A DNA stretch of 5,943 nucleotides from Dehalococcoidia bacterium (GCA_022866185.1 JALHUG010000196.1:1-5943); one strand, 5' to 3'; positions 1-5,003 are shown, counted from the stretch's first letter. Numbers and translations: made by a program. The notes: a model not told the origin generated them from the sequence alone.

Positions 1-902
1 ACACCCTGATGATGGGCCGCACCCACGGCATCCACGCCGAGCCCATCACCTTCGGCCTCAAGCTGGCCATGTGGCTGGACGAGATGCGCCGCCACGCCCG
101 CCGCCTGGCCGCGGCCAAGGCCGACGTATCGGTGGGCAAGATCAGCGGCGCCGTGGGCAGCCACGCCACCGTCCCGCCGGCGCTGGAGGAGGCGGTGTGT
201 GGCCAGCTCGGCCTGGCCGTGGCGCCCGTGAGCACCCAGATCGTTCAGCGCGATCGCCACGCCCACTTCATCGCCACCCTGGCCGTCATCGCCGCCTCCC
301 TGGAGAAGTTCGCCACCGAGATCCGTCACCTTCAGCGCACCGAGGTCGCGGAGGTGGCCGAGCCCTTCGCCGCTGGACAGACCGGCTCGTCGGCCATGCC
401 CCACAAGCGCAACCCCGAGAAGTGCGAGCGCATCACCGGCCTGGCCCGCCTCTTCCGCGGCTACGTCACCGTCGCCCTGGAGAACGTCTCCCTCTGGCAC
501 GAGCGCGACCTCACCGACTCCGCGCCCGAGCGCATCATCCTGCCCGACGCCTGCATCCTCCTGGACTACCTGCTCGACCTGTTCGCCTTCATCATGCGCG
601 GCCTGGAGGTCTACCCGGAACGCATGCGGGAGAATCTGGAGTCGACCCACGGGGTGATCTTCTCCCAGCGGGTCCTCCTCGCCCTCATCGACAAGGGGCT
701 GAAGCGCCAGGACGCCTACAAGCTGGCCCAGCGCAATGCCATGAGCGCCTGGCGCGACCGCAGGCCCTACCTCGATGTGCTGTGCGAGGACGCCGAGGTC
801 ATGGAGCACGTCTCCCGCGAGGAGCTGGCGGCGCTGTTCGACTACGGCTACTTCGTCCGCTACGTAGACGAAAGCTTCCGCCGGGTAGGTTTACAGCCGT
901 AG
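1..902 (+). CDS. purB: Adenylosuccinate lyase, C-terminal part (5' end outside window)
   Basis: Cytoplasmic purine enzyme of the fumarase/aspartase superfamily. It removes fumarate from SAICAR (giving AICAR) and from adenylosuccinate (giving AMP). The frame is open to the left edge (codons from position 3), so about 130 N-terminal residues of a roughly 430-residue protein are missing. Counting from the ATG at 9, GRTHGIHAEP at residues 3-12 holds the conserved His, KISGAVG lies at 44-50, STQIVQRDRHA at 75-85, and the superfamily signature SSAMPHKRNP, the mobile loop with the catalytic serine, at 127-136. ENVSLWHERDLTDSAPERIILPD and the C-terminal DYGYFVRYVDESF follow the family closely (recalled B. 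subtilis PurB). The TAG stop (900-902) lies inside the GTAG of a palindromic repeat, so the last residues may have been reshaped by repeat insertion. It probably belongs to one transcription unit with purC and purS, interrupted by the RAYT unit. Identity is near certain. Confidence 0.97.
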   Translation, partial: TLMMGRTHGIHAEPITFGLKLAMWLDEMRRHARRLAAAKADVSVGKISGAVGSHATVPPALEEAVCGQLGLAVAPVSTQIVQRDRHAHFIATLAVIAASLEKFATEIRHLQRTEVAEVAEPFAAGQTGSSAMPHKRNPEKCERITGLARLFRGYVTVALENVSLWHERDLTDSAPERIILPDACILLDYLLDLFAFIMRGLEVYPERMRENLESTHGVIFSQRVLLALIDKGLKRQDAYKLAQRNAMSAWRDRRPYLDVLCEDAEVMEHVSREELAALFDYGYFVRYVDESFRRVGLQP

Positions 903-953
903 CTGCAGGGCTTCTCCGCCGAAGGCGGATGCGCCTCTGGCGCAAGCCCTGCC
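898..953 (+). repeat. Long REP-like palindrome, copy 1 (three-way-junction form)
   Basis: The repeat starts with GTAG (899-902), the tetranucleotide typical of REP elements recognised by RAYT transposases. A 9-bp outer stem follows (905-913 with 944-952, perfect). It encloses two hairpins: TCCGCC-GAA-GGCGGA (915-929) and GCGCC-TCT-GGCGC (931-943). The predicted single-strand fold is a three-way junction. It matches the copy at 1491-1546 at 55 of 56 positions. Its GTAG supplies the purB stop codon. There is no T-run after the stem, so it is not a standard intrinsic terminator. Confidence 0.9.
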
Positions 954-958
954 CGATA

Positions 959-984
959 CCGTAGCTGCAGGGCTTTAGCCCTGC
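959..984 (+). repeat. Short REP-like palindrome at the 5' side of the RAYT gene
   Basis: CCGTAGCT (959-966) is followed by a perfect 7-bp hairpin GCAGGGC-TTTA-GCCCTGC (967-984), ending 8 nt before the transposase ATG. The leader and outer stem are those of the long repeat without its inner double hairpin. After the stem both this copy and the long copy upstream continue CCCGATA, so the two form a tandem array. The inverted partner is at 1448-1473. Confidence 0.88.
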
Positions 985-992
985 CCGATAAC

Positions 993-1457
993 ATGGCGAA
1001 GCTTCGCAAATCCCCTCGCCTCAAGGATTTCGGCTACGCGGGGCCTTTCGCCTACAGCCTGACCTTGGTCACACGCGCGCGGGCTGCCAGATTCACCGAT
1101 TCGTGTGTTGTCCAGACCGTCTTGGACTGCCTCGCCCTCTCCTGCGCAAGATATGGATTCTCTTTTCACGCGTATTGCTTTATGCCCGACCACCTGCACC
1201 TACTGGTGTCTGGTCAGGATGATTCCTCACTACCACACTTCGTGCGCCACTTCAAGCAGCTTTCCGGTCACCGATACAAGCGAGAACATGGTGCCCCATT
1301 GTGGCAGATCAGCTATCATGACCATGTCCTGCGCACAGATGAGGACTTGCTGGCGCTCGCACGCTACATCTGGGACAATCCCGTGCGGGCAGGCCTGGCC
1401 CAAGACAGGAGCGAATACCCATTCTCAGGACCAAGGCCTATTATGGAGCAGGCCTAA
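993..1457 (+). CDS. REP-associated tyrosine (Y1, HUH) transposase
   Basis: A 154-residue single-strand DNA transposase of the IS200-like Y1_Tnp superfamily, RAYT branch. The HUH metal-binding motif is FMPDHLHLLV at residues 63-72 (H67 and H69). The likely nucleophilic tyrosine is Y125 in ARYIWDNPVRAGL, a segment typical of RAYTs. FKQLSGHRYKREHGAPLWQ (87-105) and DHVLR (110-114) also fit the family. Length is normal and the frame is unbroken, so the protein may be active. By family knowledge it nicks near the GTAG-bearing hairpins, which sit on both sides of the gene. There is no convincing Shine-Dalgarno; the ATG lies 8 nt after the upstream hairpin. The TAA stop is inside the loop of the downstream hairpin. 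Codons are less GC-biased than in the pur and his genes (for example AGA TAT GGA TTC TCT TTT), consistent with horizontal origin. Confidence 0.92.
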   Translation: MAKLRKSPRLKDFGYAGPFAYSLTLVTRARAARFTDSCVVQTVLDCLALSCARYGFSFHAYCFMPDHLHLLVSGQDDSSLPHFVRHFKQLSGHRYKREHGAPLWQISYHDHVLRTDEDLLALARYIWDNPVRAGLAQDRSEYPFSGPRPIMEQA

Positions 1458-1473
1458 AGGCCTGCAGCTACGG
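1448..1473 (-). repeat. Short REP-like palindrome at the 3' side of the RAYT gene (inverted)
   Basis: Read on the - strand this is CCGTAGCT followed by GCAGGCC-TTTA-GGCCTGC, a perfect 7-bp hairpin. Compared with the 5' copy it differs at two positions that pair with each other (G-C changed to C-G), so the fold is kept. On the + strand its loop TAAA contains the transposase stop codon (1455-1457). GTAG reads as CTAC at 1468-1471. Confidence 0.87.
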
Positions 1474-1490
1474 CCAAAAGGACCGCCAAT

Positions 1491-1546
1491 CGTAGCTGCA
1501 GGGCTTCTCCGCCGAAGGCGGATGCGCCTCTGGCGCAAGCGCTGCC
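1491..1546 (+). repeat. Long REP-like palindrome, copy 2
   Basis: Direct copy of the repeat at 898-953 with one difference in 56 bases: G at 1541 where copy 1 has C at 948. That breaks one pair of the 9-bp outer stem (1498-1506 with 1537-1545). GTAG is at 1492-1495. The inner hairpins (1508-1522 and 1524-1536) are identical to copy 1. The near-identity suggests recent spread or gene conversion. Confidence 0.9.
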
Positions 1547-1570
1547 AAGGAGCGTCGCAAATCGAAGCAG

Positions 1571-1585
1571 GTGGACGAGAGCTTC
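1571..1585 (+). other. Possible relic of the purB 3' end downstream of the RAYT unit
   Basis: GTGGACGAGAGCTTC matches purB 864-878 (GTAGACGAAAGCTTC) at 13 of 15 bases. Both differences are synonymous, so both spell Val-Asp-Glu-Ser-Phe, and here a TAG stop follows at once (1586-1588). This could be the displaced original end of purB or a duplicated scrap of it. The match is short, so chance is not excluded. The rest of 1547-1631 shows no gene. Confidence 0.35.
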
Positions 1586-1618
1586 TAGGAGTTGAGTCTG
1601 CCAGTCTGCGGACACGAT

Positions 1619-1624
1619 AGGGAG
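1619..1624 (+). promoter_or_regulatory. Ribosome binding site of purC
   Basis: AGGGAG lies 7 nt before the ATG at 1632 and fixes that start over the internal ATG codons. No convincing promoter is visible in the 85 nt between the repeat and the gene. Confidence 0.75.
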
Positions 1625-1631
1625 TAAACGG

Positions 1632-2561
1632 ATGACCGTCCTTGTCCGAACCGACCTGCCAACGGCCAACCTATTCCATCGCGGCAAGGTGCGCGATACC
1701 TACGACCTGGGCGACCGCCTGCTCATGGTGGCCACCGACCGCATCTCCGCCTTCGACGTCGTCCTGCCCAACGGCATCCCCGATAAAGGCCACGTCCTCA
1801 CCCAGCTCTCCGCCTTCTGGTTCGACCTTACCGCCAACGTCGCCCCCAACCACTTCCTCCGCCTCATCGATAGCAGCGAGGCCAAGGACGTGCCCTTCAC
1901 CATCCCGCCCGAGCTCGTCGGCCGGTCGATGCTCATCCGCAAGGCCAAGCGCCTGGACGTGGAGTGCGTGGCGCGCGGCTATCTGGCCGGCTCCGGCTGG
2001 GTGGAGTACCGCGCCACGGGCAAGGTCTGCGGCATCCGCCTGCCCAGCGGCCTGCAGGAGAGCGATGAGCTGCCGGAGCCGATCTTCACACCCTCCACCA
2101 AGGCCGAGACCGGCCACGATATCAACATCTCCTTCGACCAGGTGGTGGAGATAGTGGGCGAGAAAGCGGCCAGCCTCATCCGCGACCGCACGCTGGCCGT
2201 CTACGCCTTCGCCCGCGACTACGCCCGCCGGCGAGGGATCATCATCGCCGATACCAAGCTGGAGTTCGGCTGGCTGCCCGCCGAAGGCGGGTCCGCCTCT
2301 GGCGGAAGCGACGAACTGATCGTCATCGACGAGCTGCTGACCCCCGACTCCAGCCGCTTCTGGCCCGCCGACGGCTACCAGCCCGGGCGATCCCAGCCCA
2401 GCTTCGACAAGCAGCCCGTGCGCGACTGGCTGGAATCCATCGGCTGGAACAAGCAGCCGCCGCCCCCTGGACTGACGCCGGAGGTGGTGAAAAGCACCGC
2501 CGAGCGCTACCGCGAGGCCTTCCGCAGGCTGATGGGAAGGGAGATAATGGGGCCGCGATGA
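1632..2561 (+). CDS. purC: SAICAR synthetase (phosphoribosylaminoimidazole-succinocarboxamide synthase)
   Basis: Cytoplasmic enzyme joining CAIR and aspartate with ATP to give SAICAR, the substrate of PurB. The protein is 309 residues, of the longer PurC form rather than the E. coli type of about 237. Recognisable blocks are GKVRDTYDLGDRLLMVATDR (18-37), the signature around ECVARGYLAGSGWVEY (111-126), GHDINISFDQ (161-170), IADTKLEFG (205-213), IDELLTPDSSRFWPADGYQPG (232-252) and SFDKQPVRDWLE (257-268). Between EFG and DELIVIDE, where relatives have only a few residues (recalled typical form EFGLDEDGELILIDE), this protein carries WLPAEGGSASGGS. Residues 217-226 of it are encoded by a palindromic repeat module (2277-2309). 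The extra residues fall in a turn between two strands and are Gly/Ser/Ala-rich, so activity is probably kept. The stop overlaps the purS start (ATGA, 2558-2561), indicating translational coupling. Confidence 0.97.
   Translation: MTVLVRTDLPTANLFHRGKVRDTYDLGDRLLMVATDRISAFDVVLPNGIPDKGHVLTQLSAFWFDLTANVAPNHFLRLIDSSEAKDVPFTIPPELVGRSMLIRKAKRLDVECVARGYLAGSGWVEYRATGKVCGIRLPSGLQESDELPEPIFTPSTKAETGHDINISFDQVVEIVGEKAASLIRDRTLAVYAFARDYARRRGIIIADTKLEFGWLPAEGGSASGGSDELIVIDELLTPDSSRFWPADGYQPGRSQPSFDKQPVRDWLESIGWNKQPPPPGLTPEVVKSTAERYREAFRRLMGREIMGPR
2277..2309 (+). repeat. In-frame palindromic module inside purC
   Basis: Two adjacent hairpins, CCCGCC-GAA-GGCGGG (2277-2291) and CCGCC-TCT-GGCGG (2293-2305), then AAGC. 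It aligns without gaps to 915-947 of the long repeat at 29 of 33 positions. The four differences are two compensated base pairs (T-A to C-G, and G-C to C-G). Both loops, the spacer T and the trailing AAGC are identical. The outer stem and GTAG leader are absent. The module is read as part of LPAEGGSASGGS in PurC. Confidence 0.82.
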
Positions 2562-2818
2562 GCACGTACCTAGCGCGCGTCTACGTCACCCTCAAGCCCA
2601 CGGTGAACGACCCGCAAGGCCTCACCATCAAGGGCGGCCTGCACTCCCTGGGCTTCGCCGAGGTGGAGAGCGTGCGGGCGGGCAAGTACATGGAGATCCG
2701 CTTCCAGGCCAGCGATAAGGCTCAGGCGGAGAAGCAGGTGGCGGAGATGTGCCGCCTCCTCCTGGCCAACCCCGTCATCGAGGACTTCCGCTTCGCGCTG
2801 GAGGAGGCGGGGAGCTAG
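2558..2818 (+). CDS. purS: Phosphoribosylformylglycinamidine synthase subunit PurS
   Basis: An 86-residue small subunit of the PurSQL form of FGAM synthase, which converts FGAR to FGAM using glutamine-derived ammonia. PurS bridges PurQ (glutaminase) and PurL (synthetase). Family hallmarks are the N-terminal strand YLARVYVTLKPTVNDPQG (4-21), the helix segment GGLHSLGF (26-33), VESVRAGKYMEIRF (36-49) and the late MCRLLLANPVIEDFRF (64-79). Length is normal. The ATG overlaps the purC stop by four bases. A weak purine-rich stretch, TGGGG, ends 5 nt upstream. purQ and purL usually follow purS; here the convergent hicB and his genes follow instead, so the partners must lie elsewhere. The TAG stop shares CTAG (2815-2818) with the stop of hicB on the other strand. 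Confidence 0.93.
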   Translation: MSTYLARVYVTLKPTVNDPQGLTIKGGLHSLGFAEVESVRAGKYMEIRFQASDKAQAEKQVAEMCRLLLANPVIEDFRFALEEAGS

Positions 2819-3063
2819 GAGCTAACGCTTACCTCCACCTGATAGGCGTACTTCCCGGTTTCTTGGGGGATTGACAGGCCCCGCTCGCGAAGGCTCAGAA
2901 GGTAGCCCTCGATGGCCTCTTTGGCGTTGGCAAGAGCTTCCTCGACGGTATCACCCTCGGTGATGCAGCCCGGCAGCGCTGGCACCCTAACCGTGTAGCC
3001 CACCTCATCCTCATATTCCGTTGGTATTAGTACAACCGTGTAGCTAACGTTCATGGGTGTCAT
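2815..3063 (-). CDS. hicB: HicB-family antitoxin, orphaned
   Basis: An 82-residue protein with the short HicB-like fold (partial RNase H-like domain). Residues 4-64 contain MNVSYTVVLIPTEYEDEVGYTVRVPALPGCITEGDTVEEALANAKEAIEGYL in several blocks; GYTVRVPALPGC and the DTVEEALANAKEAI helix are the clearest marks. There is no obvious C-terminal ribbon-helix-helix or helix-turn-helix extension. The start at 3063 is chosen because AGGAG lies 5 nt upstream and the ATG overlaps the hicA stop (ATGA, 3063-3060), the standard hicAB arrangement. The longer reading from 3216 would translate repeat DNA. By family knowledge HicB binds and neutralises HicA, an mRNA-cleaving toxin, but here hicA is broken. The frame is intact, so the gene either died recently as a pair member or has a separate role, such as protection against another HicA. 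Confidence 0.85.
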   Translation of the reverse strand: MTPMNVSYTVVLIPTEYEDEVGYTVRVPALPGCITEGDTVEEALANAKEAIEGYLLSLRERGLSIPQETGKYAYQVEVSVSS

Positions 3064-3068
3064 AGCAA

Positions 3069-3073
3069 CTCCT
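3069..3073 (-). promoter_or_regulatory. Ribosome binding site deciding the hicB start
   Basis: AGGAG on the - strand, 5 nt before the ATG at 3063. It lies within the last codons of the hicA remnant (FQELL) and supports the 82-residue HicB. The next ATG (3054) has no such site. Confidence 0.7.
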
Positions 3074-3144
3074 GGAACTCCTCCAGGCTCAGGCCGTAAC
3101 TGGTTTCGTATTTGGGGGTTCTGGGCTCCTGGGTTCACGCACAC

Positions 3145-3205
3145 CCCCCCGATAGGTCGGGGGGCATGACGAGGCCAATCCGATGCCCCCGCCTTCAGGC
3201 GGGGG
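3145..3205. repeat. Inverted pair of GC-rich palindromes inside the hicA remnant
   Basis: Two perfect 8-bp hairpins: CCCCCCGA-TAGG-TCGGGGGG (3145-3164) and CCCCCGCC-TTCA-GGCGGGGG (3186-3205). They face each other across 21 nt, and the inner flanks GGGGGCAT (3160-3167) and ATGCCCCC (3183-3190) are themselves complementary. This is the layout of a REP pair (BIME-like). There is no GTAG leader, so it belongs to a different family from the RAYT-linked repeats. The - strand reading through it (ILDPRLKAG) resembles repeat-derived peptides I recall from other genomes. No T-run follows either stem. Confidence 0.8.
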
Positions 3206-3303
3206 TCGAGAATCAAGCCGCCAAGGGCGAACCACCTCTCTGCAAGGCCTTTATGACCCTTTCCGGCCTCACTTGCGGCAGCTTCGACATCGGCCGCCTA
3301 GCC

Positions 3304-3900
3304 CTACAGCTTCCCCTTCGTGCTGGGCACGTCGCCGCTGATGCGCGGGTCGATGCGGGTGGCATCGCCCAGAGCGCGGGCCAGCGCCTTGAACACCGCC
3401 TCCGCCTTGTGGTGGTCGTTCGTTCCGGCTGGCACCCGCACGTGCAGGTTGAACCGCCCTTCCAGCGCAAACGCGGCCAGGTGATGGGCGATCATCTCCG
3501 TCGGTAACTGCCCTATCCGCTCAGACGTGAAGGGCAGTTCCAACGCCGCGTGTCCCCTGCCACTCAGGTCCACTGCCACCACCGCCAGCGCCTCGTCCAG
3601 GGGCACGATGGCGTGGGCCATGCGCACGATGCCCCGGCGCTCGCCCAGGGCCTCCGACAGGGCACGCCCCAGGCCGATCCCGACATCCTCCACCAGGTGG
3701 TGAGGGTCGCGCTCGATGTCGCCGCTGGCTCGCACGGTTATGTCGAATAGACTGTGCCGGGGCAGTTGCTCCAGCAGGTGGTCCAGCATGCCGATGCCGG
3801 TGGCAATGTCGGCGCGGCCGCTGCCATCCAGGTTCATCTCCACCGCCACCTGCGTCTCCTTCGTCTCGCGGCGGACGTTTCCTCTTCGTTCAGGGGGCAA
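3304..3900 (-). CDS. hisB: Imidazoleglycerol-phosphate dehydratase
   Basis: Monofunctional IGPD, 198 residues, close to the usual length of about 195. It dehydrates imidazole glycerol phosphate to imidazole acetol phosphate, the substrate of HisC. Visible marks are VRRETKET (9-16), LDGSG (24-28), TGIGMLDHLLEQLPRHSLFDI (34-54), the first Mn-binding motif DPHHLVEDVGI (65-75), the second NDHHKAEAVFKALARAL (161-177) and the C-terminal GDVPSTKG (189-196). The first motif has Leu where Thr is usual (HHTVED). The start is a TTG at 3900, chosen because AGGAGG lies 5 nt upstream and the resulting N-terminus aligns with the family; the first in-frame ATG, at residue 22, is too late. The gene overlaps the hisC end by 11 nt. 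No phosphatase domain is fused. Confidence 0.96.
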   Translation of the reverse strand: MPPERRGNVRRETKETQVAVEMNLDGSGRADIATGIGMLDHLLEQLPRHSLFDITVRASGDIERDPHHLVEDVGIGLGRALSEALGERRGIVRMAHAIVPLDEALAVVAVDLSGRGHAALELPFTSERIGQLPTEMIAHHLAAFALEGRFNLHVRVPAGTNDHHKAEAVFKALARALGDATRIDPRISGDVPSTKGKL

Positions 3901-5003
3901 GGCTCCCTCCTATCTCCCTCAGGGCTGCCAGGAGCCGCTCGCTGTGCTCTGGCTTGCCCACGGTAATGCGGATGCAGTCCTTCACGCCAGGCGTATCGAA
4001 GTAGCGGACAAAGATGCCCTGCTGGCGCAGCCGACGCGAGACCTCGCGGGCGTCGATGCTCTGGACGCGGCAGAGGATAAAGTTAGCCCTCGACGGAAAC
4101 GTGCGCAGGAAGGGCAGGGCCGCTAGCTCCCCCGACAGCCGCTCCCGCTCGCGCACGATGGCCTGCACCCGCTCGCTCAGCGACTCGACGTCCGCCAGCG
4201 AGGCCAGGATGGCCACCTGGGCGGCCACGTTCATGTTATAGGGCATCTTGACCTTGCGCATGAGCTCGGCGATGCCCTTGGGGAAGGCGCCGTAGCCAGC
4301 CCGCAGGCCGGCCAGGCCCGCCCACTTGCTGAAGGTGCGCAGGACGATGAGATTGTCCCGCTGGGGCACCAGGCTCACGAAGCTTCGATCGCTGAACTCC
4401 ACGTAGGCCTCGTCTACCACCGTCAGGATGCCAGTGGAGAGCACGGCCTCCAGCTCAGATGTCGAGATGGTGTTGCCGCTGGGGTTGTTGGGCGAAGCCA
4501 GGAAGATGACCTTAGCGCCCCTCCTGGCTGCCGCCTGCACGACCGCCACGTCCAGGCTGAAATCCTGGCGGCGGGGCACCTCGACGACGCGAGCGCCCCG
4601 GATCTCGCTCACGAAAGAGTACATGCCGAAGGTGGGCCCGCAGTTGATCGCCGCGTCGCCAGGGGAAAGAAAAAGGCAGGCGATGAGCTCCAGCAGCTCG
4701 TCGCTGCCGTTGCCCACCACAATGTGCTCGCTGTCCACGCCCAGGTAGTCGGCCAGGGCCTGACGCACGCGCCGCTGCTCCGGGTCGGGATAGATGTGGT
4801 AGAGGTCGAAATCGGCCAGGGCCTCCTTGACCCGCGGCGAAGGGCCGTAGGGGTTCTCGTTACCGTCCAGCTTCACGATCCGGTCGATGGGGACACCCAG
4901 CTCCTCGGCCAGCACGTCCACCGGCTCGATGGGCTCATAGCCGAGCATCGCCAGCAGCTCCGGCCGCACCAGGCGCAGGGCGTCCATCCTCGTTCGGGCG
5001 GGG

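Larger units (their letters stand above)
959..1473 (+). mobile_element. RAYT transposon unit (transposase gene between inverted short REPs)
   Basis: A 515-bp unit inserted between co-directional purB and purC. It consists of an inward-facing short REP-like hairpin, one HUH/Y1 transposase gene and a second short hairpin in inverted orientation. The two ends match at 24 of 26 positions, and the two differences form one compensated base pair. Direct copies of the long repeat lie just outside on both sides (898-953 and 1491-1546), so a wider boundary of 898-1546 is possible. IS200/IS605-type and RAYT elements make no target duplications, and none was recognised. The organisation resembles the REPtrons described for proteobacterial RAYTs. 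Confidence 0.8.
3060..3290 (-). pseudogene. hicA: hicA toxin remnant, interior replaced by palindromic repeats
   Basis: HicA is a small double-stranded-RNA-binding-fold mRNA interferase of about 60-85 residues. From ATG 3290 the reading MSKLPQVRPERVIKALQR matches a HicA N-terminus well, then runs GGSPLAA to a TGA at 3215-3213. Near the other end the same frame gives YGLSLEEFQELL and a TGA (3062-3060) overlapping hicB, exactly like a HicA C-terminus. Between them are three in-frame stops (3215-3213, 3197-3195, 3137-3135). No strand with the catalytic histidine (usually G-S-H) is recognisable; the space holds two strong palindromes (3145-3205). The best reading is an insertion with loss of the toxin's middle. 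The start is 13 nt after the hisB stop, so the pair would have been transcribed with the his genes. Family identity rests on the two ends plus the hicB neighbour. Confidence 0.75.

Noticed and set aside
898..953. tRNA-like cloverleaf
   Set aside because: The three-way fold is too short (56 nt), with no T-loop consensus, plausible anticodon arm or CCA-adjacent acceptor; the 3-nt loops fit a palindromic repeat.
71..964. Long open frame overlapping purB in another frame
   Set aside because: Arg/Pro/Gly-rich translation typical of a GC-rich shadow frame, with no family resemblance. The same applies to the frames opposite hisC, hisB and purC.
905..984. Hairpins as intrinsic terminators after purB
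   Set aside because: None of the stems here, nor those at 1448-1545 or 3145-3205, is followed by a T-run on either strand; the repeat pattern explains them better.
898..1546. Repeat cluster as a CRISPR array
   Set aside because: Copies are few, of unequal length, in both orientations, and separated by a transposase gene rather than regular spacers.
1592..1620. Possible purC promoter, TTGAGT with CGATAG 17 nt downstream
   Set aside because: The -10 match is poor, and the supposed -10 runs into the ribosome binding site, leaving almost no leader.
3064..3216. Longer N-terminus for hicB starting at 3216
   Set aside because: It would translate the palindrome pair (ILDPRLKAG region) and the hicA remnant's DNA in another frame. 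The ribosome binding site and ATGA overlap point to 3063.
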